Shown here: positions 1-7,564 of the stretch, piece after piece | Layout of the letters: each line of letters opens with the position of its first letter | Position numbering within the stretch: position 1 is the stretch's first letter | NCBI RefSeq assembly: GCF_008365375.1 | Contig: NZ_QOKW01000018.1 | Location: forward strand, 62,001 to 126,000 | Length of the DNA stretch: 64,000 nt | Source of the DNA: Roseomonas genomospecies 6 | Lineage (GTDB): Bacteria > Pseudomonadota > Alphaproteobacteria > Azospirillales > Azospirillaceae | Direction: 5' to 3' | The notes under the pieces: generated by a model | What the model saw: only the letters and a program-made list of their open reading frames with translations | The model's database searches: none | Told to the model about the DNA's origin: nothing | Position numbers and translations under genes: made by a program

Positions 1-2322
1 TCGCGCCCAACGCCCGTACTGCTCGCGCATGATCTGTTCCAGCCAGGGTCCGGCGCAGATGCAGGATACCTGCTGGTGATAGGTGCCTTCCGCCGCCAGC
101 GACAGGGCGCCGCGCGAGGAGAACCACGGCTCGAAATCCTGGACGAAGTAGAAGTGCTCCTTGAAGCCCTTCGCCTGCGCCGCAACGTACACGGTGTCCC
201 AACCGGTGGAGACGATGATGTCGCCGGTGGTCTGGTGCAAGTCGTCGGAGACGGTGCGGATGTCGGCGCCGATCGTCTGGTAATGCTTGATGATCTCGTC
301 GTATCGCTGGGCCTCGGTGCGGTTCTTGTCGGCGTTGTTGACCCAGATGACGCAGCGGTGTCCGAAGAATTCCAGCCAGCGGACCATGCGGAAGATGGTC
401 ATGTGGCCGCCGCCCCCCTTGGTGAAGTCGGGAATGACCCAATGGATGGTCAGCGCGGCAGGGTTGAAGGGGGTGTTCGGCGACGGCGGCGGGACGCTGT
501 CGGCCTTGGCGATCATGCTGAGCAGGCCATGCGAGGTGCACAGCTTCGCCTTTGGATTGACGCGCAACTGGCGGGCGTTCACCCGTGGCTGGAACGGCTG
601 GAAGCCGATCGAGCGGCCCCAGAGGAGATAATGGAAGAACGGGTTGATTCCGAGCGCCCGGACGTCCGGATGCTGCTCCAGATAATAGGAGGTTGAGAAC
701 CACGCCGCCGGGTCACGCCCTTCCTTGTGGCCGAAGGCCAGGTAGTGTTCCAAGGGGTCGAGGCCGTTCTTGCGGATGTCGGCGTAGCAGGCGCTGTAAT
801 AGGCATCGTCGAATTCCTCGGCGACTACCGTTCGGATGATCGGATGGCGCCAGAGGTCGGCCGCCGTCACAACCTTGCCGACCGGATGCGGCAAGCGTCC
901 GGCGGCCTGGCCAAGGGACAGGTAGTGGTGAAACGGGTTGATGCCTGCCTTCTCAAGGCTGGGATCGGTCTCCAGATAGAAGGCTGTGGAAAAGTCCGGC
1001 CGCGGGTCGCGCCGCTCCCGCCAACCGAACGCACAGTAATGCTTGAGCGGGTCGATGGGCAGGTCGGCAAGGTCCGGGTTGCTCGCCCGATAGAAAGCCT
1101 CGTCAAAGGCCGGACGGATCAGTTCCTCGACCGCATCGGGGGACTCCCGGCGCAGCACGGGGGTCCCCGCCGGGCCTGGCTGGCGGCCTTCCCGGCGTCC
1201 CCAAACCAGATAATGGTAGAGCGGGTTCACCCCGGAGCCGCGGACGTCGGGGTTGTTCTCCAGGTACCAAGCCGTGGAAAAGAACGGGCTGGGGTCGCAT
1301 TCCTGACGCCAGCCGAAGGCACAGAAATGCTTGAGCGGGTCAAGGCCGAGCGCGGTGATGGCCGGGGTGTTGCGGCGGTAGAATTCAAGGTCGAATGCCT
1401 GCCGGACGGCGCTTTCGACCATCGTCAGATCGACCGCACGCGGCCGGGCGCCGCGGATCGGAGACGGCAGGCGGCCTTCCCGGCGTCCCCAAGCCAAGTA
1501 GTGGTGGAACGGGTTCACCCCGGAACTGCGGACGTCGGGGTTGTTCTCCAGGTACCAAGCCGTGGAGAACGACGCCGAAGGATCGATGCCCACCCGCCAG
1601 CCGATCTCGCAGAAATGGCGGAACGGGTCGCACGCCGCATCCGCCAGCTCGGGATACCGGCTCACGGCTTGGGAGCGGTAGAGGTCCCCGTCGAACTCGG
1701 CGCGCATGATCGCCATGAACAGGCTGCTTTCACTTCCCTCGGGAAGCTTCGGGACGCGCGCGTTCGGCTTGCGCCCTTCTTGCCAGCCCCACTGCAGGTA
1801 GTGCAGGAAGGGATTGATTCCCGCCGCGGCGACGTCGGCATTCTCATGCAGATAATAGGATGTCGAGAAGCTGGGCATCGGATCGAGGCCCTTCTTCCAG
1901 CCCTCTGCGCAATAATGCGTCAGCGGATCGGTGAAATTTTTATCTCCGAACGGTCTTTGGCTAAGATAGAAGTCGGTGTCGAAGTGGCGGCGGAGCAGGG
2001 CTTCGGGGTTTTCCGTCGCGGTTCCGATGTGCGACGGCTGGATGGCCCGCTGATCGCTTTCCCCATACTGCAAATAATGAAGAAAAGGGTTTATTCCGTT
2101 TTCGCGAACGTCGCTGTGCGTGTTCAAGTAGAATTCAGTCGAGAACCACGGTGCTGGGTCGAATCCGAGGCGCCATCCTTTTTCTAAATAATGAACTTCC
2201 GGAGAAATTATCTTTCCATCTGCAAACGGATTCTGTGAAAGATAGAAATCGAAATTCATTCTTGTAGAAAAAAATTCTATGCTTTCATCAAATGGTTGAC
2301 CACCCGTCACCGCGATCGCCAT
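1..2322 (-). CDS. Repeat-rich glycosyltransferase, WsaF-like (3' end beyond window)
   Basis: The frame is open from an ATG at 2322 to the window edge: 774 codons, C-terminus missing. Residues about 24-610 form six double repeats of roughly 95 residues. The first half of each reads F-D-x-x-[FY]-Y ... DP-x-x-H[YF]-x-x-x-G-W; the second reads FST-x-[YW]YL-x-x-[NH]-x-DV ... G-[IV]-NP-x-x-HYL-x-W-G. Near residue 625 the sequence changes to HWVIPDFTKGGGGHMTIFR, which resembles the N-terminal domain of WsaF-type rhamnosyltransferases; the nucleotide-sugar-binding half lies outside the window. Short repeats of this kind are known in polysaccharide-biosynthesis proteins, but I know of no assigned function. 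The window's rfb genes make a dTDP-rhamnose donor plausible. Function moderately sure; repeat architecture certain. Confidence 0.8.
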   Translation of the reverse strand, partial: MAIAVTGGQPFDESIEFFSTRMNFDFYLSQNPFADGKIISPEVHYLEKGWRLGFDPAPWFSTEFYLNTHSDVRENGINPFLHYLQYGESDQRAIQPSHIGTATENPEALLRRHFDTDFYLSQRPFGDKNFTDPLTHYCAEGWKKGLDPMPSFSTSYYLHENADVAAAGINPFLHYLQWGWQEGRKPNARVPKLPEGSESSLFMAIMRAEFDGDLYRSQAVSRYPELADAACDPFRHFCEIGWRVGIDPSASFSTAWYLENNPDVRSSGVNPFHHYLAWGRREGRLPSPIRGARPRAVDLTMVESAVRQAFDLEFYRRNTPAITALGLDPLKHFCAFGWRQECDPSPFFSTAWYLENNPDVRGSGVNPLYHYLVWGRREGRQPGPAGTPVLRRESPDAVEELIRPAFDEAFYRASNPDLADLPIDPLKHYCAFGWRERRDPRPDFSTAFYLETDPSLEKAGINPFHHYLSLGQAAGRLPHPVGKVVTAADLWRHPIIRTVVAEEFDDAYYSACYADIRKNGLDPLEHYLAFGHKEGRDPAAWFSTSYYLEQHPDVRALGINPFFHYLLWGRSIGFQPFQPRVNARQLRVNPKAKLCTSHGLLSMIAKADSVPPPSPNTPFNPAALTIHWVIPDFTKGGGGHMTIFRMVRWLEFFGHRCVIWVNNADKNRTEAQRYDEIIKHYQTIGADIRTVSDDLHQTTGDIIVSTGWDTVYVAAQAKGFKEHFYFVQDFEPWFSSRGALSLAAEGTYHQQVSCICAGPWLEQIMREQYGRWAR
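1183..1279. repeat. Direct repeat copy A inside the 1-2322 gene
   Basis: This 97-bp stretch matches 1471-1567 with about nine mismatches and no gap. Both encode the second half of a protein repeat unit (FSTAWYLENNPDVR and what follows). Identity this high between neighbouring units suggests recent duplication or gene conversion; the other units have diverged much more in DNA. Confidence 0.85.
1471..1567. repeat. Direct repeat copy B inside the 1-2322 gene
   Basis: This is the partner of 1183-1279, same length and orientation, 288 bp apart (96 codons, one double repeat), so unequal exchange would remove or add one unit in frame. Confidence 0.85.
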
Positions 2323-2914
2323 TATGCGCTCTCCGCCAGATACCATTGTAACCCACGCTATCGGCCCGTAGATATACGCGAGGCAACAACCGCGGTGCAA
2401 CCTTGTTCGCGGTTGCCGGGTGCTGGCCTTAAATTTCTCATATTTTCATACACTTAAATAGTGGAGCGTCGGGTCATACGTCTATGACGTTGCGGACGCC
2501 GGGAGGGAGCGGCAACATCCGGCACGGGTCCGGCTTGACCTGTTCATCAGCGTTGTGACTGTGGTGCCGGAGTTCCTGCCGAGAGTGCGCGATGCCGAGG
2601 CCGGAAAATTGCGGAGACGGTATTCGAAGCAGAATCGCCCCGAAAATCCGGCCGGACACTTCCCCGAGGCCATCGCGGTCGCCGTCCTGGAATAGATGGA
2701 CCGGGGATGTGTGGATCGGCTTGGCGACCGGCGTCGGCTCGAACTCTTCGGCCACATTCCTCTCGTCGAGGCCGAGGCGCGCGACTATGCTCAAGCGAGG
2801 GCGCTCAAACGAGGGCAGCGTCATGGCGGCATGACCCAAGCCAACGGGCTTCCACGCCGCCCTGCGCCGTTCGGTTTCTAATATTTTCGTGTTCGGAGTG
2901 GAGCGGGGTCTTCA
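2323..2914. other. Intergenic region between divergent glycosyltransferase genes
   Basis: This 592-bp region lies between a - strand gene starting at 2322 and a + strand gene starting at 2915. About 2420-2460 is markedly AT-rich and is a plausible promoter zone for the leftward gene, though I see no convincing -35/-10 pair. Bases 2465-2880 are GC-rich and hold only short open frames on both strands (such as 2474-2839 on the - strand) that resemble no family I recognise. It could be a decayed gene, but I cannot identify one. Confidence 0.5.
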
Positions 2915-4522
2915 GTGAAAGTCCTATTGGTCACAAATCAACTTGATAATTTCTGTGGCTCCGAGATAATAATATTGGAGCTCGCCGAGTGGTTTGCTGC
3001 TGCCGGACATTCTGTTTCGATCTTTACCTCTCTCCTGGGGAAGGAGATCAAGAGCGGCCTGTTGGAAAAAGGCGTGTTTCCGACCACCGACGCCGATGAC
3101 GTGGCGCTGATGGAATACGATTTGGTCTATTGCCATCACCATCAGCTTCCATTGCTGCTGCCGGAGCGCTTGCCGGACGAGGTGTCCTCCGCGCCCATCA
3201 TCATTTACAATCACCTGTCGCCGTTCGAACTGTTCGAGGCTCCCGGAGTCGTTGCCGAGCGGCTGCTCGGTCGGAAAAGCTACTGCAACAGCCAGGAAAC
3301 TCTCGACGCGCTGAAAAAATTCGACACCGGCACGGGCCGGTGGCAGGTCCTGCCGAACCCGGCGCCGGACGCTTTCTGGCTCGAGGAGCGGGCTCCGTGC
3401 GAAGAGTTGACGTCCCTGGTCGCGGTTTCGAACCACCCGCCGTCCGAGGTCGCGGAACTGTTGGACCGCCTGGAAGCGCGTGGTGTGCGCGTGACGCGCA
3501 TCGGCTTCCCTTGGTCCAGGAGGCGGGTCACCCCGGACGATCTCATCGCCCACGATGCCGTGCTGACCATCGGCAAGACGGTTCAGTACGCCCTGGCGGC
3601 GCGCTGCGCGGTGTTCTGCTACGACCATTTCGGCGGCCCGGGATGGCTGACAGAGGAGAATTTCGACAGGACCGCCCACGACAACTTCTCTGGGCGCAGC
3701 CACCGGCGGACCGCCACGGCGGAGGCGCTCGAAGAAGAAATCCTGTCGGGATTCCCGGAAGCCTCCCGGTTCGCCGCCGGGCTGCCGGAGGAGCGGCGTA
3801 CGATCTACCGGCTCGCCCCCTGCCTTGCCGGCCTCGTCCGGCTGGCGCAGGACCCGGCGGAGCGGCAGGCGGCCCTGGCGCGCGTCCGGCACCTCTACGC
3901 CTCGCCGGACCTCATGCGTGATCTCGCGGTCGAACGCAACTACTCCAGCCTGCTCCGGCGCGAATTTCTTGCGAAGCAGCATTATCACGATCTGTACCAC
4001 GGGCTTCTCGCCTCCGTGAAGGAGGGCGGCTGTGCGGAGGCCGCCGCCGCCCGGCGGCGGCAGGCGCTGCTGGAGATGCTGCGGTGTGAACCGGGCATCG
4101 AGCTGTGGCGGCCCTTCTGGCTGCGAGGCGCCGTGGCGGACCCTGCCAGCACCGGCCGGCAGGTGTCGGCCATGGAGGACTGGATTCAACTCCACCCGCT
4201 CGCCTCCGGCGACGTCCAGTCCCGCCTCGTGTTCGCCGCCGTACCCCTAGCCGGACACGGCACGCTGGACTGCGGCCTTGCCCTGGCCAACCCGCACGCC
4301 GGGGTCGTCGTCTTCCGCATCGCCATCCTGCTGCCGGACGGCAGGCCGGTGCTGACCGTGGAACGGGAAGTGGGGCCTGGCGAGACGGTGGCCTGCTCGT
4401 ATGCCTTTCCCCCCGTGGCGGGGACCGTGCGCATCGTGTTGGAGACGAGCATGCACCCGGACGCCGCCAACGCCGGGTACGCCTGGGCCCGTTTCGTCCG
4501 CCCCACTCTTCGGTTGACCTGA
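2915..4522 (+). CDS. GT4-like glycosyltransferase with shared C-terminal beta-rich domain
   Basis: 535 aa from a GTG at 2915, preceded by a G-rich ribosome site (GCGGGG). The start MKVLLVTNQLDNFCGSE, then ELAEWFAAAGHSVSIFTS, is a GT-B Rossmann entry typical of GT4 enzymes. The second half of the fold is weak and I cannot point to a clear E-x7-E motif, so sugar specificity is open. Residues about 420-535 form a separate module starting WIQLHPL and ending YAWARFVRP. It is clearly related to the C-terminus of the sulfotransferase at 7565-8974, which has a different catalytic domain. A cytoplasmic role in surface glycan assembly is inferred from context. Confidence 0.75.
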   Translation: MKVLLVTNQLDNFCGSEIIILELAEWFAAAGHSVSIFTSLLGKEIKSGLLEKGVFPTTDADDVALMEYDLVYCHHHQLPLLLPERLPDEVSSAPIIIYNHLSPFELFEAPGVVAERLLGRKSYCNSQETLDALKKFDTGTGRWQVLPNPAPDAFWLEERAPCEELTSLVAVSNHPPSEVAELLDRLEARGVRVTRIGFPWSRRRVTPDDLIAHDAVLTIGKTVQYALAARCAVFCYDHFGGPGWLTEENFDRTAHDNFSGRSHRRTATAEALEEEILSGFPEASRFAAGLPEERRTIYRLAPCLAGLVRLAQDPAERQAALARVRHLYASPDLMRDLAVERNYSSLLRREFLAKQHYHDLYHGLLASVKEGGCAEAAAARRRQALLEMLRCEPGIELWRPFWLRGAVADPASTGRQVSAMEDWIQLHPLASGDVQSRLVFAAVPLAGHGTLDCGLALANPHAGVVVFRIAILLPDGRPVLTVEREVGPGETVACSYAFPPVAGTVRIVLETSMHPDAANAGYAWARFVRPTLRLT

Positions 4523-4532
4523 CGGCACCGTC

Positions 4533-5321
4533 CTATTGTGGGAAGAAGCGGTCGATTCCGAACAGATCCTCGACCTCCACGATCTCCATGGGGGGCTTGT
4601 TGGGGAAAAGAAGATCCTGGCCGAACGTCCATGCGTCGTACTGCGCACGCACCTGCCGCATGAAATCGACCATGTGGGCGTTGGAGGAGTTGGCGAGCTT
4701 CGACGACAGATCCGTCCTGACCAGATTCATGTGCCGCATCGTGATGGCCGCGGTGTCGAACATGTGGAAGGACTGGCGCCCGTCGAAAAGACGCCGCGTC
4801 GGATCGACCAGGGCCGGGTATGGCGCGCCGAGGGTGAGTTGGCTGTCGGACCCGATGCGCGTGAGGAAGGAGCAGCACGTCACGTCGGGCTCCTTGGAGC
4901 GCCATATGGGGCGCTTGATGTGCAGATAGGTGCGGACCGCGGTCGCCTCCACGCCTTCCGCGACGATGAAGTCCTTGGCCGCCTTGAACTCCGACGGGGG
5001 ATAATACTCGTCGCAGTCCATGGTCATGAAATGGCTGACCGCGGCGCGCTTGGCCATGTCCAGGCCGATCGACCTCTTCCGGATCTCGTTCCTCGCCGGC
5101 TCGATGGAAAGATCCGGCTCGTAGAAATGGATCTCGTCGACGAGCTTTTCGGAGATCACCGCGTGCAACGCCTCGTTCAGCGCCGGCGAGGCGGGCAGGC
5201 CGAGATTCGAGGTGAACTGAACCACGATGTTTATATAGTCGACGTTGCGCCGCATCACCCGCAGGGAGTGGAGGAGATGCTCCTCGCCATTGAACACATT
5301 GTAGGAAGCGCCTGAAATCAT
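4533..5321 (-). CDS. Putative GT-A-fold glycosyltransferase
   Basis: 262 aa. The ATG at 5321 has a good ribosome site (GGAG, 8 nt before it). The protein opens MISGASYNVFNGEEHLLHS, as in enzymes of the glycosyltransferase-2/GT92 type. Around residue 100 it has FMTMDCDEYY, whose D-x-D is the usual metal/nucleotide-sugar motif. It is short, with no transmembrane segment or extra domain. It converges with the GT4-like gene ending at 4522, 10 bp away, and lies 132 bp downstream of the tail-fibre-like cassette on the same strand, so it may be co-transcribed with it. Substrate unknown. Confidence 0.7.
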   Translation of the reverse strand: MISGASYNVFNGEEHLLHSLRVMRRNVDYINIVVQFTSNLGLPASPALNEALHAVISEKLVDEIHFYEPDLSIEPARNEIRKRSIGLDMAKRAAVSHFMTMDCDEYYPPSEFKAAKDFIVAEGVEATAVRTYLHIKRPIWRSKEPDVTCCSFLTRIGSDSQLTLGAPYPALVDPTRRLFDGRQSFHMFDTAAITMRHMNLVRTDLSSKLANSSNAHMVDFMRQVRAQYDAWTFGQDLLFPNKPPMEIVEVEDLFGIDRFFPQ

Positions 5322-5453
5322 GCGGAGGTCTCCGTCCGTCCGGGCGCTGGGGACATGCCTGACGACGGCACGGCCGGCCCGTGGGCGGACCAGGGTAACG
5401 GTCCGGCCCGCGAGGTCAAGCCGTGGGTCGTCGGGTTGTGGAGCAGCGGGGCG

Positions 5454-6902
5454 TCAGCCGCCGGTCCGCTGCTCCAGGGCGTGGATGCGCGCCGCCAGCT
5501 CTTGAACCGCCCGGATCAGGGGAGCGATGAACTCGTCATAGCGCAGCCCGTGACGGTCGTTTTCCGGTTCGTGGATGTAGCCGCCCATGTCGGTGCCGAA
5601 CCGGTCGAGCACGGCTTTCACCTCCTGGGCGATCAGGCCGAAATGCGGGCGGCGGTGGGTTTTGCGGCGGGCCGGGCGTTGTTCCTCCTCGATCTCCACC
5701 CTCTCGGTTTCCGCCACTGTGTACAGGCGCGCCGTGCCGTCGGCATTGACCAGCGGCCGTCCATCGGCATCGAACAGGGGCTCCTGCCGCAGCACCGGCT
5801 CCGCGACCGTTTCGCTCTCCATCACCAGGCGGAGCTGACCATCGACCCGGCGCACCGCTTCCCGCAAGCGGGTGATCTGGCGGGTCTTTTCCCGTTCCAC
5901 CATGCGTCGGGTGGTCACGGCCGGCTCGTCGACGTCCTTGAAGCGGTAGCGCACCGGCCGCAGCGCCAGGATGAAGGCGAGGCCGAGCGGGCTGTCGATC
6001 ACGTCGGTCTTGCTGCGCGCGTCGGAGGTCTGGATGGCCGCGTTGGTGGCGTAGATGTCGTCCCAGCGGAGCGCCGGCCCGCCCAGGTCGTGGGTGTCGT
6101 CGGCGCCCGGAACGACGGCGCCGTTCACCGTGACCGGGTTGGCGAACGTCGCTCCGGTCTGGTCGACGCGCAGTCGCTCGACAAGCGGCTGGCCTGCGGC
6201 GCCGACCGGGCGGGTGCGCAGGATCAGGCCGCCCTGGGTTTCGGTGCCGGCGGCGTTTCCCAGGACGCCCTTGATGTCCGCCATCGGGGCGAAGGCCGCA
6301 AACTGGTTGACTTGGAACTCGATCGAACCGCCGGCCCCGGCCGCGTTCCCGCCCGCGCAGACGCGCAGCGGAACGAAGCTGCGGACGTCCGTCTGGGTGG
6401 CGCGCAGACGCTCGTAGCTGCCGAAGACCGCCGCGGTCTCGCTCCGCTCGGTGTTGCCGGTGCTGAGCGCGTGGCAGAGGGCGACGCCATCGGCATCGGC
6501 CGAGACGGCGGAAACCGCGTTGGAGCCGAAGGCTCCCCCTTGGTTGGTAAGGTAGCGGTTGCCGTCCCAGACGGTCGAACCCAAGAGCGCGAAGCGCCAA
6601 CCGGCGGCCCCGCCGGCCCATGTTCCACCGAGATAGCCGCGGGCATCGCCGGGACCATGCCCGATCCTCAGCGTGCCCGCCACGTCGAGCCGGTGGAGGG
6701 GCGTGGCGACGCCCAGGCCAACGGAACCGTCGGCGGCGATCGTCACCGCAGTCGCGGCGGCGCGGTCGTCGATGCCGGGACTGCGGCGGAGCGCGGCGAC
6801 ACGGGTCCGGCGTGTCTGGCCGGACTGGACCACCGGCACGCTTTCCGTGCCGTCCAGGGTTGCGGCTTCGGGCAGTTCGGAAATCCTGACGTCCTGCGTC
6901 AT
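5454..6902 (-). CDS. Tail-fibre-like protein with C-terminal peptidase S74 chaperone
   Basis: 482 aa. The N-terminus (MTQDVRISELPEAATLDGTE) is typical of tail-fibre or phage structural proteins. The middle (about 50-285) is Gly/Ala-rich and beta-type with repeating G-T-L-R-I and R-V-D-x-T-G patterns. From about residue 293, TSDARSKTDV followed by ALRPVRYRFKD, FGLIAQEVKAVL and YDEFIAPLIRAVQEL matches the S74 intramolecular chaperone. In that family the Ser of S-D-x-R-x-K and the Lys five residues later perform self-cleavage after trimerisation; both are present. I expect a trimeric fibre that releases its C-terminal about 190 residues. No other phage genes are in the window. Confidence 0.85.
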   Translation of the reverse strand: MTQDVRISELPEAATLDGTESVPVVQSGQTRRTRVAALRRSPGIDDRAAATAVTIAADGSVGLGVATPLHRLDVAGTLRIGHGPGDARGYLGGTWAGGAAGWRFALLGSTVWDGNRYLTNQGGAFGSNAVSAVSADADGVALCHALSTGNTERSETAAVFGSYERLRATQTDVRSFVPLRVCAGGNAAGAGGSIEFQVNQFAAFAPMADIKGVLGNAAGTETQGGLILRTRPVGAAGQPLVERLRVDQTGATFANPVTVNGAVVPGADDTHDLGGPALRWDDIYATNAAIQTSDARSKTDVIDSPLGLAFILALRPVRYRFKDVDEPAVTTRRMVEREKTRQITRLREAVRRVDGQLRLVMESETVAEPVLRQEPLFDADGRPLVNADGTARLYTVAETERVEIEEEQRPARRKTHRRPHFGLIAQEVKAVLDRFGTDMGGYIHEPENDRHGLRYDEFIAPLIRAVQELAARIHALEQRTGG

Positions 6903-6909
6903 GGCGGGG

Positions 6910-7044
6910 TTACTCCCTGATCAGGATGCGGTTGTCTTCGGCGGCGAGAACGCCGCGGTCCTCGGCGAGCAGGATCGGGCCGCGCAGCACGCGCAGCGCC
7001 CGGATCAGCGGCCTGAGGCCGCGGCCCAGCCGAACCAGCATCAT
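6910..7044 (-). CDS. Small 44-residue protein in tail-fibre cassette
   Basis: This short frame encodes 44 residues beginning MMLVRLGRGLRPLI and ending AEDNRILIRE. Its ATG at 7044 overlaps the stop of the preceding gene (ATGA), and its stop lies 7 nt before the start of the S74 protein, so it looks translationally coupled in a three-gene operon. The end resembles the short beta-strand pattern (nG-V-L-A-A-E-D-N-R-I-L-I) of phage tail-associated linkers. Function unknown. Confidence 0.5.
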   Translation of the reverse strand: MMLVRLGRGLRPLIRALRVLRGPILLAEDRGVLAAEDNRILIRE

Positions 7045-7373
7045 TCCATCTCCGACACGTAGAGCAGGCAGTCGGCGGTGGCGCGCACTGCCGCGAGGTG
7101 GGTGTGCCGGCCGTTCTTGGCGCCGCCCAGGGAGAGGGTGGCGTACACCCCTTCGGGGAAGAAATGGTCACCCGCCGCCGCGGTCACCGTGGCGGCGCCG
7201 GAGCGCAGGAGGACGGGGCCGGTGGCGAACACCGTCACCACGCAGGTTTCCGGATCGAACGGCCCAATCCGGCCGCTCGCCGCCGTCACCGCCAGGGCAT
7301 GGCCGCCGCCGGGTTTGAGCCGCAGGGCGGGAATCGGCACGCCGTCCGCGTCGCAGGGTATCTGTGTGCTCAC
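7041..7373 (-). CDS. Small hypothetical protein, tail-fibre cassette
   Basis: 110 aa from a GTG at 7373. I chose it because AGGA lies 8 nt upstream and because the longer ATG option at 7421 lacks a ribosome site. The protein is beta-rich with no transmembrane segment (PALRLKPGGGHALAVTAASG ... GVYATLSLGGAKNGRHTHLA ... LLYVSEME). It resembles small structural or decoration proteins found next to tail-fibre genes, but I do not recognise a family. First gene of the cassette, about 60 nt downstream of a candidate promoter at 7440-7469. Confidence 0.65.
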   Translation of the reverse strand: MSTQIPCDADGVPIPALRLKPGGGHALAVTAASGRIGPFDPETCVVTVFATGPVLLRSGAATVTAAAGDHFFPEGVYATLSLGGAKNGRHTHLAAVRATADCLLYVSEME

Positions 7374-7439
7374 AGCTCTCGTCCTTTCCGGTTGTGCGGG
7401 GGGCTCGGCGTGAATGATCACGTTTTGTTCTTATGAAGG

Positions 7440-7469
7440 AAAATAGTCCTTAGCCGGCGCTCTTGTCAA
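7440..7469 (-). promoter_or_regulatory. Candidate sigma70 promoter of the tail-fibre cassette
   Basis: On the - strand a perfect -35 TTGACA (7469-7464) is followed after 18 bp by TATTTT (7445-7440), four of six bases of the -10 consensus. Transcription would start near 7433, giving a leader of about 60 nt before the GTG at 7373. Pattern only. Confidence 0.5.
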
Positions 7470-7564
7470 GCCTCCGTTTCCCGGCGGGCCCGCCGGGGCA
7501 ACCCGCCGGCATGGGCCCGTCATCATCCGCAGAACCGTGTTGGGCCTTCTTGGGGCAGCGTCGA

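Noticed and set aside
1183..1567. Repeat array as CRISPR
   Set aside because: Units are long, coding and in frame, without short constant repeats and unique spacers.
2474..2839. 121-codon - strand frame in the intergenic region
   Set aside because: Matches no family I know, has no clear ribosome site, and competing frames exist on the other strand.
7480..7497. 18-bp GC-only palindrome as a terminator of the sulfotransferase gene
   Set aside because: No T-run follows on either strand; it is composed only of G and C and may be chance in this DNA.
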